Positions 31,743 through 41,976 of a stretch of 45,475 nucleotides of DNA are shown here, in pieces. Origin of the DNA: PFJX01 sp964440155 (GTDB lineage Bacteria; Pseudomonadota; Gammaproteobacteria; Burkholderiales; Thiobacillaceae). The notes under the pieces are model-generated. The model did not search any database, had not been told where the DNA came from, and saw only the letters and a program-made list of their open reading frames with translations. The DNA is taken from assembly GCA_964440155.1 (NCBI GenBank), contig CAYTRH010000006.1:1-45475 (forward strand), given 5' to 3'. The translations under genes and the position numbers were made by a program. How positions within the stretch are numbered: the stretch's first letter is position 1; each line of letters begins with the position of its first letter.

Positions 31743-33572
31743 TCAGTCCGGGGCCGCCGGTAGGTGCTTGAACGCGGTTTCCAGATGCCGGGTCAGACGC
31801 GGGGTATCGAACAACGGGCCATCGTTGCGCACGTCCCGCAGGTGATCGCGCAGTCGCCGGCAGGACTCGGGGTGGAGCGCCAGCGCGACCGCCTTGTCGG
31901 CATAGGCGTGGACATCCGTCGTGATCAGTTCCGGCAGCCCGGCGCCGGTCAGCAGGGCGCCGGCCATGCGCGAAGCAAAGGTCCGTCCGGACCGTGTCAG
32001 GACTGGCACACCCATCCAAAGCGCGTCGTTGGCCGTGGTGCCGCCGTTGAAGGGGTAGGTGTCGAGGAACAGATCGGCCAGCGGATAGCGCGCCAGGTAA
32101 TTTTCCGGGGCTTCCCGGGGGGCGAAGATCAGGCGCGATTCGTCCACGCCCGCCGCCCGCGCTTCGGCGCGCAGGTTCTCCTGGGCCCAGACGTTGTCGG
32201 CCAACAGCCATAGCACGCTGCCGGGCACCCGAGTCAGAATGGTGAGCCAGACCCGGAACATCTCTGGTGTGATCTTGTAGTTGTTGTTGAAGGAACAGAA
32301 CACGAATCCGTCTTCCGGCAAACCGTATTGCGCCCGGCTCGGCGTCGGGCCGACCTTGCGCTGACGGTCGCTCGGCTGGTACACGTCGGGCAGGTACAGC
32401 GGCTTCTCGGTGTAGTAGCCGCGCGCGTCCTCCGGAATCAGGTAGTGGTCGGCGATCACGTAGTCGATGAACGGCAGGCCGGTGGTCGCCGGCAGACCCA
32501 GCCAGGTCATCTGTATCGGCGCCGGCCGGAATGCCAGCATGCCGGCGCGCGCGCCCAGGGTCTGGCCCTGCAGGTCGATCAGGATGTCGATCTCGTGTTT
32601 GCGGATCAGCCGCGCCGCCGCCTCGTCGCTGAGTTCATGGATGCGTTCGAAGTGGTCCATGGCCGCGATCACCCGCTGGCGCAAGGACGAGCCATCCTCC
32701 CTGCTCCAGTCGAAGCCAAAGATCTCGAAGTGCTCGCGGTCGTGTAGTTCGAACAGCTCGACCGTGAGCATGGCCACCGGATGCAGGCAGAAATCGCCCG
32801 AGCAATAGCCGATGCGCAGCTTCTTGTGGCGATAGGGTCTGTCCGGTGCCAGCCTGGGCAGGTCCGCCGGTACCTTGGTCTGCACGTAGCGGCGCGCCGC
32901 TGCCAGTTGCGCTCCGGGATCCTCGGACAGGCTGACCATGGCCAGCGCCGAGGTCCATTCACGCATCTTCTCCTCGGCCAAGCCCGGAACCGTCTCATAG
33001 ACCGGCCAAGCGCACTGCTTTGCGCGCTGAAACACCCAGTGATGCACGACATCCGGCTGATTCGGGTCGAGATACAGGCTGCGGGTCAGCGCCGCGGTGG
33101 CTTCGGCGTAGCGGCCGCGATCCTCCAGGTGGCGGCCGAGGTTGTTCAGCGCCAGGATGACGAAGGGACGTTCCTCCGGGTCATCGGGGTTGGCATGACT
33201 CTCGATCCAGTGCCATTGACCGATGGCGGCGTCGCTGCGTCCCAGCCGCTCATAGGTCAGACCCAGGTTGAAGCGGGGTTGCAGGAAGCGGGGTGCCTGC
33301 GCGATGGCCCGGCTGTAGGCGGTCAGCGCGGCGTCGTACTCGCCTTCGGAGAACAGCATCACGCCCAGGTTGAACAGCACCAGGTGGTCGTGCGTGGTGC
33401 GGTTGCGCTGCAGCCAGGTCTGGTACAGCACCGCCGCCAGCGAGGCCCGGCCTTGCGCGGACAGGGCTCCGCCCAGTTCGAACAGTTGCATCAGGTTGAG
33501 CTGACGGCGCCAGGCGCGGTCGATGGCCGCGGTGAAGTCAACAGGCTGGGGGAGCAGTGGTTTTTTTGCCAT
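31743..33572 (-). CDS. SPINDLY/OGT-like TPR O-glycosyltransferase (GT41)
   Basis: Protein of 609 residues. TPR repeats occupy about 60-185 (LFNLGVMLFSEGEYDAALTAYSRA; LNNLGRHLEDRGRYAEATAAL). The GT41 catalytic region runs from about 250: LRIGYCSGDFCLHPVAML with the N-lobe His, IDILIDLQGQTLGAR, QMTWLGLPATTGLPFIDY, FCSFNNNYKITPE, and the sugar-nucleotide end LFLDTYPFNGGTTANDALWMGVPVLT. These enzymes put GlcNAc or fucose on Ser/Thr of proteins, and bacterial members glycosylate flagellin. It converges with the giant glycosyltransferase gene and is downstream of the repeat protein, with a terminator between. Confidence 0.92.
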   Translation of the reverse strand: MAKKPLLPQPVDFTAAIDRAWRRQLNLMQLFELGGALSAQGRASLAAVLYQTWLQRNRTTHDHLVLFNLGVMLFSEGEYDAALTAYSRAIAQAPRFLQPRFNLGLTYERLGRSDAAIGQWHWIESHANPDDPEERPFVILALNNLGRHLEDRGRYAEATAALTRSLYLDPNQPDVVHHWVFQRAKQCAWPVYETVPGLAEEKMREWTSALAMVSLSEDPGAQLAAARRYVQTKVPADLPRLAPDRPYRHKKLRIGYCSGDFCLHPVAMLTVELFELHDREHFEIFGFDWSREDGSSLRQRVIAAMDHFERIHELSDEAAARLIRKHEIDILIDLQGQTLGARAGMLAFRPAPIQMTWLGLPATTGLPFIDYVIADHYLIPEDARGYYTEKPLYLPDVYQPSDRQRKVGPTPSRAQYGLPEDGFVFCSFNNNYKITPEMFRVWLTILTRVPGSVLWLLADNVWAQENLRAEARAAGVDESRLIFAPREAPENYLARYPLADLFLDTYPFNGGTTANDALWMGVPVLTRSGRTFASRMAGALLTGAGLPELITTDVHAYADKAVALALHPESCRRLRDHLRDVRNDGPLFDTPRLTRHLETAFKHLPAAPD

Positions 33573-33597
33573 GCGGTGGCCTTGCCTTCGCTATATG

Positions 33598-33636
33598 AAA
33601 ACTGGGCCGGGTGGCGGGAAACGCCAGCCGGCCCAG
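33598..33636 (-). terminator. Intrinsic terminator between the repeat protein and the OGT-like gene
   Basis: On the minus strand CTGGGCCGG pairs with CCGGCCCAG and, after one C-C mismatch, TGGCG with CGCCA around loop TTTCC, then TTTT. It starts 21 bases after the repeat-protein stop. It should lower, not abolish, read-through to the OGT-like gene 26 bases beyond. Confidence 0.8.
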
Positions 33637-33657
33637 GCCATGCCGATACCGGGAGGA

Positions 33658-36600
33658 TTACGGGAACAAGGTTGCGTAATCGGCCGGATCGAGGATGTCC
33701 TGAAGCACCGATTTCTGGTCGGCTGTCATGTCGCTGCGGTCCAGCAGCGTGAGCTTGGCGACGCCGGCCGCTGAGCCACCGTCGGCCAGGGCCTCGATCT
33801 GGTCGAGGGTGAGCTGGCCGACGTTGGCCGCCGAAAGGGCACCCAGTTGTGGGTCGGTGAGCGCGTTCAATTGCGCCACCGTAAACGAACGCACCTGGCT
33901 GGCCGACATGGCGGTGATCTGCGCATTGTCGAACTGGGTGACGTTGACCTGCGCGATCTGCGTGTTGAGCAGGTCGCCGATGTTCAGTTCGGCGAACTTG
34001 GTCACTTCCAGCGCGTTGAGCTGTGCACCGGACAACGCGCGCACCTGGGCCTGCACCAGTTGCCCGACCTGGGTGTCGGTCAGCTCGTTGATGTCGGTGC
34101 CCAATCCAGCGATCTGGGTGGAGGACAGGTCCGCCACCTTGGCGCCGAGATCGGTCAGCACCTTGTCGGTGGAGCCGTTCAGGGTGGCCAGGAGCTGCGC
34201 CGAGCCGAGCTGCTGGAGCTGGATGCCGGTAAGGCCCTTGGTGGCGTCGGTCAGCTTGGCCAGCGTCAGCTTGGACATGTCCAGGTTGCCGACCTGGGAC
34301 AGCGACAGGTCGGTGAGCTCGGTCAGCTTGGGCAGGATGGCGTCGACCTGGGCGGTACTCAGGCCCTGGATCTGTTCCACGGTCAGCGCGTCGATCTGGC
34401 GCGCGGTCAGTTTGCCAAGATCGGCGGGGTCGATGCCGGCAATCTGGTCCACGCTCAACTTGCTGATATCGGCCGCGGCGGCGATGTCGCGCAGTACCGC
34501 CATCTGGCTGCTATTGAGGGCGCGCAACTGAACCTGGGTCAGACCGGCGAGCTGCTCCGTGGTCAGGCTTTGCAGTTGTTCGGCGCTCAAGCCGCCTACG
34601 CCTGCCACTTGTGCGGTGGTCAGGGAGCCGATCTGGGCGGCCGACAGGTTACCCAGTACCGCGCCGAGCTTGGCACCGGTGAGTGAGCGCAGTTGCGTAT
34701 CGGTCAGCGCGCCGACCTGGCCCGCGGTCAGGAAGCCGAGTTGTGTCGCCGAGAACTGATTGAGCTGAGCCGTGGTCAGGGCCTGCAAGTCCACGTTCTC
34801 GATGCTGGCGATCTGGCCGGCATTGAGCGCGCCGATCTGGGCCCCGGTCATGGAGCGCACCTGGCCGGTGCTCATGTTCTGGATCTGCTCGTAATTGAAC
34901 AGCGCGATCTTGACGCCTAGGCCCTGGATCTGCTGAGTACTGAGCGCCGCCACGTCGGCGTTGGTCAGCCCGGTGATCTGGTTATCGCTGAGGTTGCCGA
35001 CCTGCGTCGCGGTCAGGTTGCTCCGGTGGGTGGTGATGTCCTGCGCCTCCAGCGCCTTGACTTGGTCGGCGTTGAGCGCTCGGATCTGGGTCGAGCTCAG
35101 CGCGTTGATCTGGGCGTCCGACAACTCGCGGATCTGTTCGGTGCCCAGCCCGGCGATCTGGGCCGTGGTCAGGCCGGCCACGTTGATCTCGCGCAGCGCG
35201 TCGAAACTCAGATTGTTGAGTTGGCTGGCGCTGAACGCCTTGACTTGGCTGTCGGACAGATAACCGACCTGCGTCGCGCTGAGTGCCGCGACCTGGTCGC
35301 CGGTCAGCGAGGCGATCTGGCCGGTGGTCAAGGCATTGATCTGATCCTCGCCCAGCGCCGCCATGTGTTCCACGGTCAATGAGGCGATCTGGCTGGCCTG
35401 CATGCGGCTGACCAGCGCGATGACGTCGTTGTCCTCGAGCGCTTTCAGTTGGTCCGCACCCAGCGCCTTGACCTGCGCGCTGTTGAGCAAAGCGGCCTGA
35501 TCGTCGGTCAGGCTGCGGATCTGGTCGGTGCTCAGCGCGGCGACTTGTTCCGTGCGCAGGGCGGCGATCGCGCCGGTGCTGCCGGTGGAGAGCATGGCGA
35601 TCTGCTCGTTGCTGAGCGCGCCGAGCTGGCTCGTGGTGTCACCCAACTTGGTGACGGTACTCAGCGCGCGCACCTGCGAGGTGGTCATGGCGGCCACCTG
35701 GTCCAGCCTGAAGGCCGCCACCTGTTCGGTCTTGAAGGCAGCAATCTGTGCCGTGGTGAGAGACTTGAACTGCGCTACCGTCAACGCCTGCACCTGGTCC
35801 GTGGTCAGCGCGGCGATCTGGTTGGCCTGCAAGGTCGGCAGCAGCTTGGCCACCACGTCGTATTCCATGGCCTGGAGCTGCGATGCGTCGAAATTCCGGA
35901 TCGCGGCGGTGCTGAGTTTCTCGGCCTGGCCGGTGGTCAGACTGCGCACCTGGTCGGTGCTCAACGCGGCGATCTGTTCGGTCTTCAACGCCGCTACCGC
36001 GCGGGTCGACAAAGCGGCGATCTGTTCGTTGGACAGCGCGCCGATGCCATCCGCATCGGCCGTCAGTGCGCGTACCTGGCCGGAGGTCAGGGCCGCCACC
36101 TGGGTGTTGCCCAAGGCGGCCAGTTGGGTCGCGGACAAGGCGGCGACCTGGGCGGTGGACAAGGCCGCGACGGCGCTGGTGGACAACGCGGCGATTTGGT
36201 CGGCGGACAACACCCGTATGCCCTGATCCATCGCCGTGGACAGTACCTTGACCTGGGCGGCGGTCAGCTTGCTGATCTGCGCTTCGGTCAAGTTCTCCAA
36301 CTGATCCTTGCTGAGCGCCTGGATCTGGGCGGTGGTCATGGCGCCGATCGCAGTGTCCTTCAACGAAGCGATCTGGTTCGGCGCCAGCGCGCTGATCTGG
36401 ACCGTGGTCAGCGAGGCGACCTGACCGGGGTTCAGCTTGCCCAACTGCTCATCGGAGAGCTGGTCGATGAACCCTAGAGCCTTGATCTGGTTGTTGTCGA
36501 GCACGCTCAGGTTATCGGCGCTCAATGCCGTAACCTGCCCCTCGGTCAGGGCGGCGATCTGCGCCGTGGTCATGGCGCGCACCTGGGTGGCGCTCAGGTC

Positions 36601-37437
36601 GGCGATCTGGGTGTCGGAGAGTTTGTTGACATTGGTGCCGAGTGCGCGCACCTGGCTGCCGGTCATGGCCCTGAGCTGGTCCGAGGTCATGATCTGCAAC
36701 TGCGATTCGTTCAGACCGGCGACCTGCTTGGTGGTCAGACTCTTGACCTGATCGGCGGAGAACAGGTCGATGGCGTCGAGCTGCGCCGTGGTGAAAGCCT
36801 GGATCTGCGTGGAAGTCAGCGCGGCGAACTGGCCGGCGCTCATCGAACGTAGCTGTTCGACGCTCAAAGCCTTGATCTGGGAAGCGGACAACTTGGCGAT
36901 CTGACTGTTCTCCAGGGCGCTCACCGCATCCAGCTGACCCCCCTTGAGCGCCTTGAGCTGCGCATCGCTCAACTGGGCGCCGGCACGGTCACCTTCCAAA
37001 GCCCGTATCTGTTCGGCGGACAACGCGGCGATCTGACCCGCGCTGAGGATGGACAGCACATTCTCGTTCTGCGGCGTGCCGGGGTCGTCCTGATAGGACA
37101 GGGCGCGAATCTGCTCGTAGGACATCACCGCCAGTTGCGCCGTGGTCAGGGCCTTGACCTGAGCGCTGGTGAGCTTGCCCATCTGCTCGTCGGTCAGCCC
37201 GTACTGGACCTGGTAGTTGGTCAACGCCGCGATGTGCGCGGCGGAGAAATGGGTGATGTAGGAAGGGTCGAGGCCGGAGATCTGTTCCGGGGACAGCGCC
37301 TTGACCTGAACCGCGGTCATCGCCTTCAAGGCGTTGGAATTGGCGGCTGCAATGTTGTTCAGGTCGTCGGCAGTCAACGCCTGAATGTCGTCGATCGTCT
37401 TGCCCTTGAACGAATAGGTCAGAGGGTCGATAGGCAT
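33658..37437 (-). CDS. Giant octapeptide-repeat protein under sigma-28 control
   Basis: Protein of 1259 residues that I cannot assign to a named family. After a short start (MPIDPLTYSFKGKTIDDIQAL) it is almost wholly built from eight-residue units of the form L-[ST]-x-x-Q-[ILV]-x-A, for example LTTAQIAALSTDQVRSL. Ser/Thr-x-x-Gln is a helix N-cap pattern, so each unit may start a short helix in a solenoid or rod. I see no Cys, no Trp, no signal peptide and no membrane helix. It is very rich in Ser/Thr, so it could be a glycosylation target. The unit codons differ between repeats, so the array is old and kept at protein level. SD AAGGAA; sigma-28 promoter upstream. Export through the flagellar system and a role on or in the filament is inferred. 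Confidence 0.85.
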   Translation of the reverse strand: MPIDPLTYSFKGKTIDDIQALTADDLNNIAAANSNALKAMTAVQVKALSPEQISGLDPSYITHFSAAHIAALTNYQVQYGLTDEQMGKLTSAQVKALTTAQLAVMSYEQIRALSYQDDPGTPQNENVLSILSAGQIAALSAEQIRALEGDRAGAQLSDAQLKALKGGQLDAVSALENSQIAKLSASQIKALSVEQLRSMSAGQFAALTSTQIQAFTTAQLDAIDLFSADQVKSLTTKQVAGLNESQLQIMTSDQLRAMTGSQVRALGTNVNKLSDTQIADLSATQVRAMTTAQIAALTEGQVTALSADNLSVLDNNQIKALGFIDQLSDEQLGKLNPGQVASLTTVQISALAPNQIASLKDTAIGAMTTAQIQALSKDQLENLTEAQISKLTAAQVKVLSTAMDQGIRVLSADQIAALSTSAVAALSTAQVAALSATQLAALGNTQVAALTSGQVRALTADADGIGALSNEQIAALSTRAVAALKTEQIAALSTDQVRSLTTGQAEKLSTAAIRNFDASQLQAMEYDVVAKLLPTLQANQIAALTTDQVQALTVAQFKSLTTAQIAAFKTEQVAAFRLDQVAAMTTSQVRALSTVTKLGDTTSQLGALSNEQIAMLSTGSTGAIAALRTEQVAALSTDQIRSLTDDQAALLNSAQVKALGADQLKALEDNDVIALVSRMQASQIASLTVEHMAALGEDQINALTTGQIASLTGDQVAALSATQVGYLSDSQVKAFSASQLNNLSFDALREINVAGLTTAQIAGLGTEQIRELSDAQINALSSTQIRALNADQVKALEAQDITTHRSNLTATQVGNLSDNQITGLTNADVAALSTQQIQGLGVKIALFNYEQIQNMSTGQVRSMTGAQIGALNAGQIASIENVDLQALTTAQLNQFSATQLGFLTAGQVGALTDTQLRSLTGAKLGAVLGNLSAAQIGSLTTAQVAGVGGLSAEQLQSLTTEQLAGLTQVQLRALNSSQMAVLRDIAAAADISKLSVDQIAGIDPADLGKLTARQIDALTVEQIQGLSTAQVDAILPKLTELTDLSLSQVGNLDMSKLTLAKLTDATKGLTGIQLQQLGSAQLLATLNGSTDKVLTDLGAKVADLSSTQIAGLGTDINELTDTQVGQLVQAQVRALSGAQLNALEVTKFAELNIGDLLNTQIAQVNVTQFDNAQITAMSASQVRSFTVAQLNALTDPQLGALSAANVGQLTLDQIEALADGGSAAGVAKLTLLDRSDMTADQKSVLQDILDPADYATLFP
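33760..37330 (-). repeat. 24-base coding repeat array
   Basis: Degenerate tandem repeat of period 24 bases (eight codons) that fills most of the giant gene, with occasional insertions of irregular units. Nearby units are not identical in DNA, and long open frames on the opposite strand come only from this periodicity. Limits are approximate. Confidence 0.8.
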
Positions 37438-37505
37438 TTTTCGGTTCCTTCACCAAACATTCTGTTTGCGTTCCACCTGCGGCTCTCGACCGACGGCGGG
37501 CTGAT

Positions 37506-37524
37506 CCGCGGCATTCTGCCGCGG
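37506..37524 (-). promoter_or_regulatory. AGAA-loop hairpin in the giant repeat-protein leader
   Basis: On the minus strand a perfect 7-bp stem CCGCGGC/GCCGCGG with loop AGAAT, inside the transcript expected from the sigma-28 promoter and 68 bases before the ATG. Third instance of the AGAA-loop hairpin; farther from the start than in the flagellin genes. Confidence 0.55.
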
Positions 37525-37612
37525 CGGCTGGTGGACCCTGACCCCGGCAGCCTTTCGACACACGTAGGTCGGGGTGCTGCGCCGATGCGCCCTGATACAC
37601 CAGCCCAACTGC

Positions 37613-37639
37613 ATAACGGCGCGAACGACCAGAACTTTA
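37613..37639 (-). promoter_or_regulatory. Sigma-28 (FliA) promoter of the giant repeat protein
   Basis: On the minus strand TAAAGTTC, exactly 11 bases, GCCGTTAT, against consensus TAAAGTTT-N11-GCCGATAA: 13 of 16 positions match. The leader to the ATG at 37437 is about 170 bases. Confidence 0.8.
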
Positions 37640-38053
37640 GGGCTTTGGTGAGCAAGCGTGTCGCCGGCCGGGCGGCCGTCGAACAAGCCCATGCGCCGTG
37701 GCGATTTCATCGCAAAACTGACCGTCTCCGCATTGCGCACATGGGTACATGGAAGAAGCTGCCATCATCCTGAAAACCGCAGTTGCCGGAGATGCTGCGT
37801 GCCGACCCGGCATTCAGCCACGACGTCATGGAACCGACCCGTCGCGTCTATGCCGACAGGGCGGAAACCGGGAGTCGTTGCGACCGCATGCTGGATGAAC
37901 TACGCCGCGATCGACAGGAACAGACGCACCAGTGGGAAGAGCAGACGAGCATCTGCGCGACGATCGTGTGTAGACGGAAAGCGCAGGTCTGGCGCAGATC
38001 GTCGTTCAATACGACGAGCCCGCCTGCGGCTTGCCTGCCGGCCGCTGACGAAA
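37640..38053. other. Non-coding stretch between the giant gene promoter and tesA
   Basis: About 410 bases with no gene I can support. A plus-strand open frame from 37783 (MPEMLRADPAFSHDV...) has no SD, runs into antisense of tesA and shows no family signal; it could be a worn fragment. A 7-bp hairpin TCGTCGT/ACGACGA (37999-38017) lies after the tesA stop but lacks a T-run. Confidence 0.4.
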
Positions 38054-38726
38054 TCAACCCAGCGATGCGCCCAATTGCCACGCCGAGCGCCGCGCCGTGC
38101 CGCGGCCGGCGCGTTGCAGTCTCGGCTCGAGCTGGCGCCAGACGTTGTCCAGGATGATCGGCTGCGCCGCGGCGGTCGGATGCAGACCGTCCGCCTGGAA
38201 CAGCTCACGACGCGTCGCCATGCCATCGAGCAGAAAGGGTACCAGCCCCACCTTCTGCGTACGGGCGATGTCGTGGAAACTGTCGTGGAACTTGCGGGTG
38301 TAGGCCGGGCCATAGTTCGGCGGCAGATGCATGCCCACCAGCAACACGTCGCTGCCCGCGCGCCTGGCCATATCGATCATGCGCGTCAGGTTGTCGCGCA
38401 TCTGTGCCAGCGGCAGACCGCGCAGGCCGTCGTTGGCGCCGAGTGCGATGATCACCAGGTCGGGGCGGTGGGCTTGCAGCAGCGCGGGCAGGCGGGCGAG
38501 CCCACCGGCGGTGGTTTCGCCGGACACGCTGGCGTTGACCACGCGGAAGCGCGGCTGGTGGCGTTCGCCGCGTTCGCCCAGCAGGTACACCCAGCCGGCC
38601 TCGCGCGGTAGACCGTAGGCGGCGGACAGGCTGTCGCCGAACACCAACACGGTGGCGGGTGCGGCGCCTTGCACCGGCATCGAAGCGGTGAACAGCAGAG
38701 TAACCAACAGCAACCAGAACGAACGA

Positions 38727-38740
<14 letters not shown>
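38054..38740 (-). CDS. tesA: GDSL/SGNH esterase (arylesterase/acyl-CoA thioesterase I, TesA-like)
   Basis: Protein of about 228 residues with a signal peptide (RIRSFWLLLVTLLFTASMPVQG), so periplasmic. SGNH blocks: I VFGDSLSAAYGL with Ser37, II SGETTAGG, III GANDGLRGL with the Asn, V DGLHPTAAAQ with the catalytic Asp and His. It hydrolyses acyl esters and thioesters. It diverges from ybbA, exactly as in E. coli tesA/ybbAP. The start may be 38740 or 38734; both overlap the start of ybbA. Confidence 0.9.
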
Positions 38741-39388
<648 letters not shown>

Positions 39389-39392
<4 letters not shown>

Positions 39393-41884
39393 ATACGCTG
39401 TTGGGCAACGGCGGTCTGGCCTGGCGCATGCTGGTACGCGACTGGCGTGCCGGCGAACTGCGCCTGCTGCTGCTGGCCGTGGCGTTGGCGGTCGCCAGTC
39501 TGGCGGCGGTGCGCTTCTTCGCCGATCGTGTCGAACTGGCATTGACGCGCGAGGCCAATACCTTGCTGGCGGCGGATTTGGTGCTGGTATCCGATCATCC
39601 CGTGGATTCGGTGTTCGCCGCCGAGGCGCGCACGCGCGGTCTGGAGGTCAGCGCCACTGCCGCGTTCCTCAGCATGGTGCTGGCCGGGGACGGCAACGCC
39701 CTGGCCGGCATCAAGGCGGTGCAGCCGGGCTACCCGCTGCGCGGCAGTCTGCGCGTGGCGTCGGAGCCCTATGGCGTGGACGGGCCCACGCGCTCCACCC
39801 CGGCGCCGGGTGAGGCCTGGGTCGATACGCGTCTGGCCGTGGCGCTCGGCGTGGCCGTGGGCGATCACGTCGAGGTCGGCGAAGCGCGCTTGCGCGTGAC
39901 CGCCATTCTCACCTTCGAGGGCGAGCGGGGCGGTAATTTCATGGCGCTGGCCCCGCGCCTGATGCTCAACGAAGTCGATCTGCCGCGTACCGGCCTGGTG
40001 CAGGAGGGCAGCCGTGTGGTCCACCGCCTGCTGTTGGCCGGCGATGCGGCGGCGCTGGCCCAGTACCGTGTCTGGGCGCAAGCGCGCCTGGCGCGCGGCG
40101 AGCGGTTCGAGGATGTGCGTGCGGCGCGGCCGGAACTGCGTCAGGTGCTGGACCGGGCGCAGCGCTATCTGGGGCTGGCGGCGCTGCTCAATGTGCTGCT
40201 CGCCGCCGCGGCGACGCAGATCGCGCTGCGCCGTTACGTGCAGCGCCATCTCGATGCGTTCGCGCTGTTACGCTGTTTCGGTGCCAGTCGGTGCCGTCTG
40301 CTGGGCTTGTACGTCGCGCAACTGGCCGCGCTCGGTATGGTGGCGGGCGGGCTCGGTGCCGCCCTGGGCTGGGCGGCACAGTGGGGCATGACGCTGCTGC
40401 TGGGCGATGCATTGCGCCTCGCTCTGCCGGCGCCGGGTTGGGGGCCGGCGCTGCTCGGCGTCGTGACCGGCCTTGCGTTGGTGCTGGCGTTCAGCCTGCC
40501 GACCTTGGTGCGGCTGGCGCGCGTGCCGGCCTTGCGCGTGCTGCGGCGTGATCTCGGCCCGCCGCGCACCGGCGCACTGTTGGCCCATGGCGCCGGAGTC
40601 GCCGTGGTGGCGGGGCTGTTGTTCTGGCAGGCCGGCGATGCGCGTCTGGGCGGCATCGTCGCCGCTGGTGTGCTGGTTCTGCTGCTGGGCGCGGCGTTGG
40701 CCATCCGGCTGCTGCTGTGGCCGCTGACCGCCTGGGCGCGGCGGATGTCGCCCGGCCCGCGCCTGGGCGTGCTCAACCTGCGTCGGCGCGGTTGGGAGAC
40801 CACGCTGCAGGCCATGGCGCTCAGCCTGGGCCTGCTGGCGCTGCTGCTGCTGACGCTGGTGCGCGGCGACCTGTTCGAATCCTGGCGCGCACAGGCACCG
40901 CCGGGCACGCCCAATCTGTTCTTGATCAACATCCAGCCCTGGCAGGTGGAGGCGCTCGACAGGCATCTGCGCGCGCGTGGTGTCGACGATTTCATGTTGT
41001 ATCCGATGGTGCGTGGCCGACTGACGCACATCGGCGCGCGCGCGGTGGACCCGGCGGCTTTCGACGACGACCGCGCGCGTCGCCTGACCGAACGCGAGTT
41101 CAACCTGTCCGCGCTGGCGCAACCGCCGGCGCACAACGAGATCGTCGCCGGCGCCTGGTGGCGGCCGGGCGAGACCGGCGTGTTTTCGGTGGAAGCGGGG
41201 CTGGCGCAGACGCTGGGCATCGCACTGGGCGATGAGTTGCGCTTCGACATCGGCGGGCTGCCGTTTTCCGGGCGCGTCACCAGCCTGCGCAAGCTCGAGT
41301 GGGATTCGTTCCGCGTCAATTTTTTCGTCATCGCGCCCGAGGACATGCTCGCCGATCTGCCGCGCAGCTATGTCACCAGTTTTCACTTGCCGGCGTCACG
41401 GCGCGCGCTGCTGGGCGAACTGGTGGCCGCGTTTCCCAATGTCACCGCCATCGATGTCGAGCAGGTGGTGGCGGAACTGCGCGCGTTGATGGACCGGGTC
41501 GCCGCGGCGGTGCAGGTGATCTTCGTGTTCAGTCTGGCCGTGGGCGTGCTGGTGTTGCTTGCGGCGCTACACACCCGGCGCGATGAGCGCGCGAGGGAGA
41601 TCGGCCTGTGGCGGGCAATGGGTGCCTCCCGCCATGTCGTCGCGGGCGCCCTGGCCAGCGAGTTCGCTGCCTTGGGTCTGCTCGCCGGTGCCGTCGCCGC
41701 CGGTGCCGCCAGCCTGCTGGCCTGGGTGCTGGCGCAGCGTGTGTTCGAGCTGGCGCATACGCCCAACCCATGGATCTGGCTAGCCGGGCTTGGCGGCGGC
41801 CTGGCCTTGGTGCTCGGCGCCGGGCTGCTGGCCAGCCGGGGCCTGCTGCGTGCACCGCCGCTGCGCAGTCTGAACAGGGAGTGA
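39389..41884 (+). CDS. ybbP: FtsX-like ABC transporter permease, YbbP family
   Basis: Protein of 831 residues with two FtsX-like membrane blocks: one N-terminal helix near 20-45, three helices near 255-370, further helices near 395-500, and a C-terminal three-helix block near 700-825, with a large periplasmic domain between. MALSLGLLALLLLTLVRGDLFESWR and the C-terminal VFSLAVGVLVLLAALHTRRDERAREIGLWRAMGAS are the family pattern. It is the partner of the preceding ATPase; the YbbAP transporter has been linked to lipid or hydrophobic cargo, but its physiological substrate is not certain. Confidence 0.92.
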
Positions 41885-41976
41885 TGCGGGCGTGCGGCAG
41901 GTCAGCCGGGGGACCGACGAGCCACGATGCGGTTCGCTGCCGGACCGCTCAGCACTGCATCGGGGTGGCCTTTGCC

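Noticed and set aside
35449..36477. Long plus-strand frames opposite the octapeptide-repeat gene
   Set aside because: They are produced by the 24-base periodicity of the real gene; they lack starts with SD and any family pattern.
33760..37330. CRISPR array, suggested by the regular spacing
   Set aside because: The period of 24 bases is in-frame coding repeat without constant repeats or distinct spacers, and no cas genes are nearby.
37783..38157. Plus-strand frame of 124 residues before tesA
   Set aside because: No ribosome site, no motif, and its second half is antisense to tesA; kept only as a possible worn fragment.
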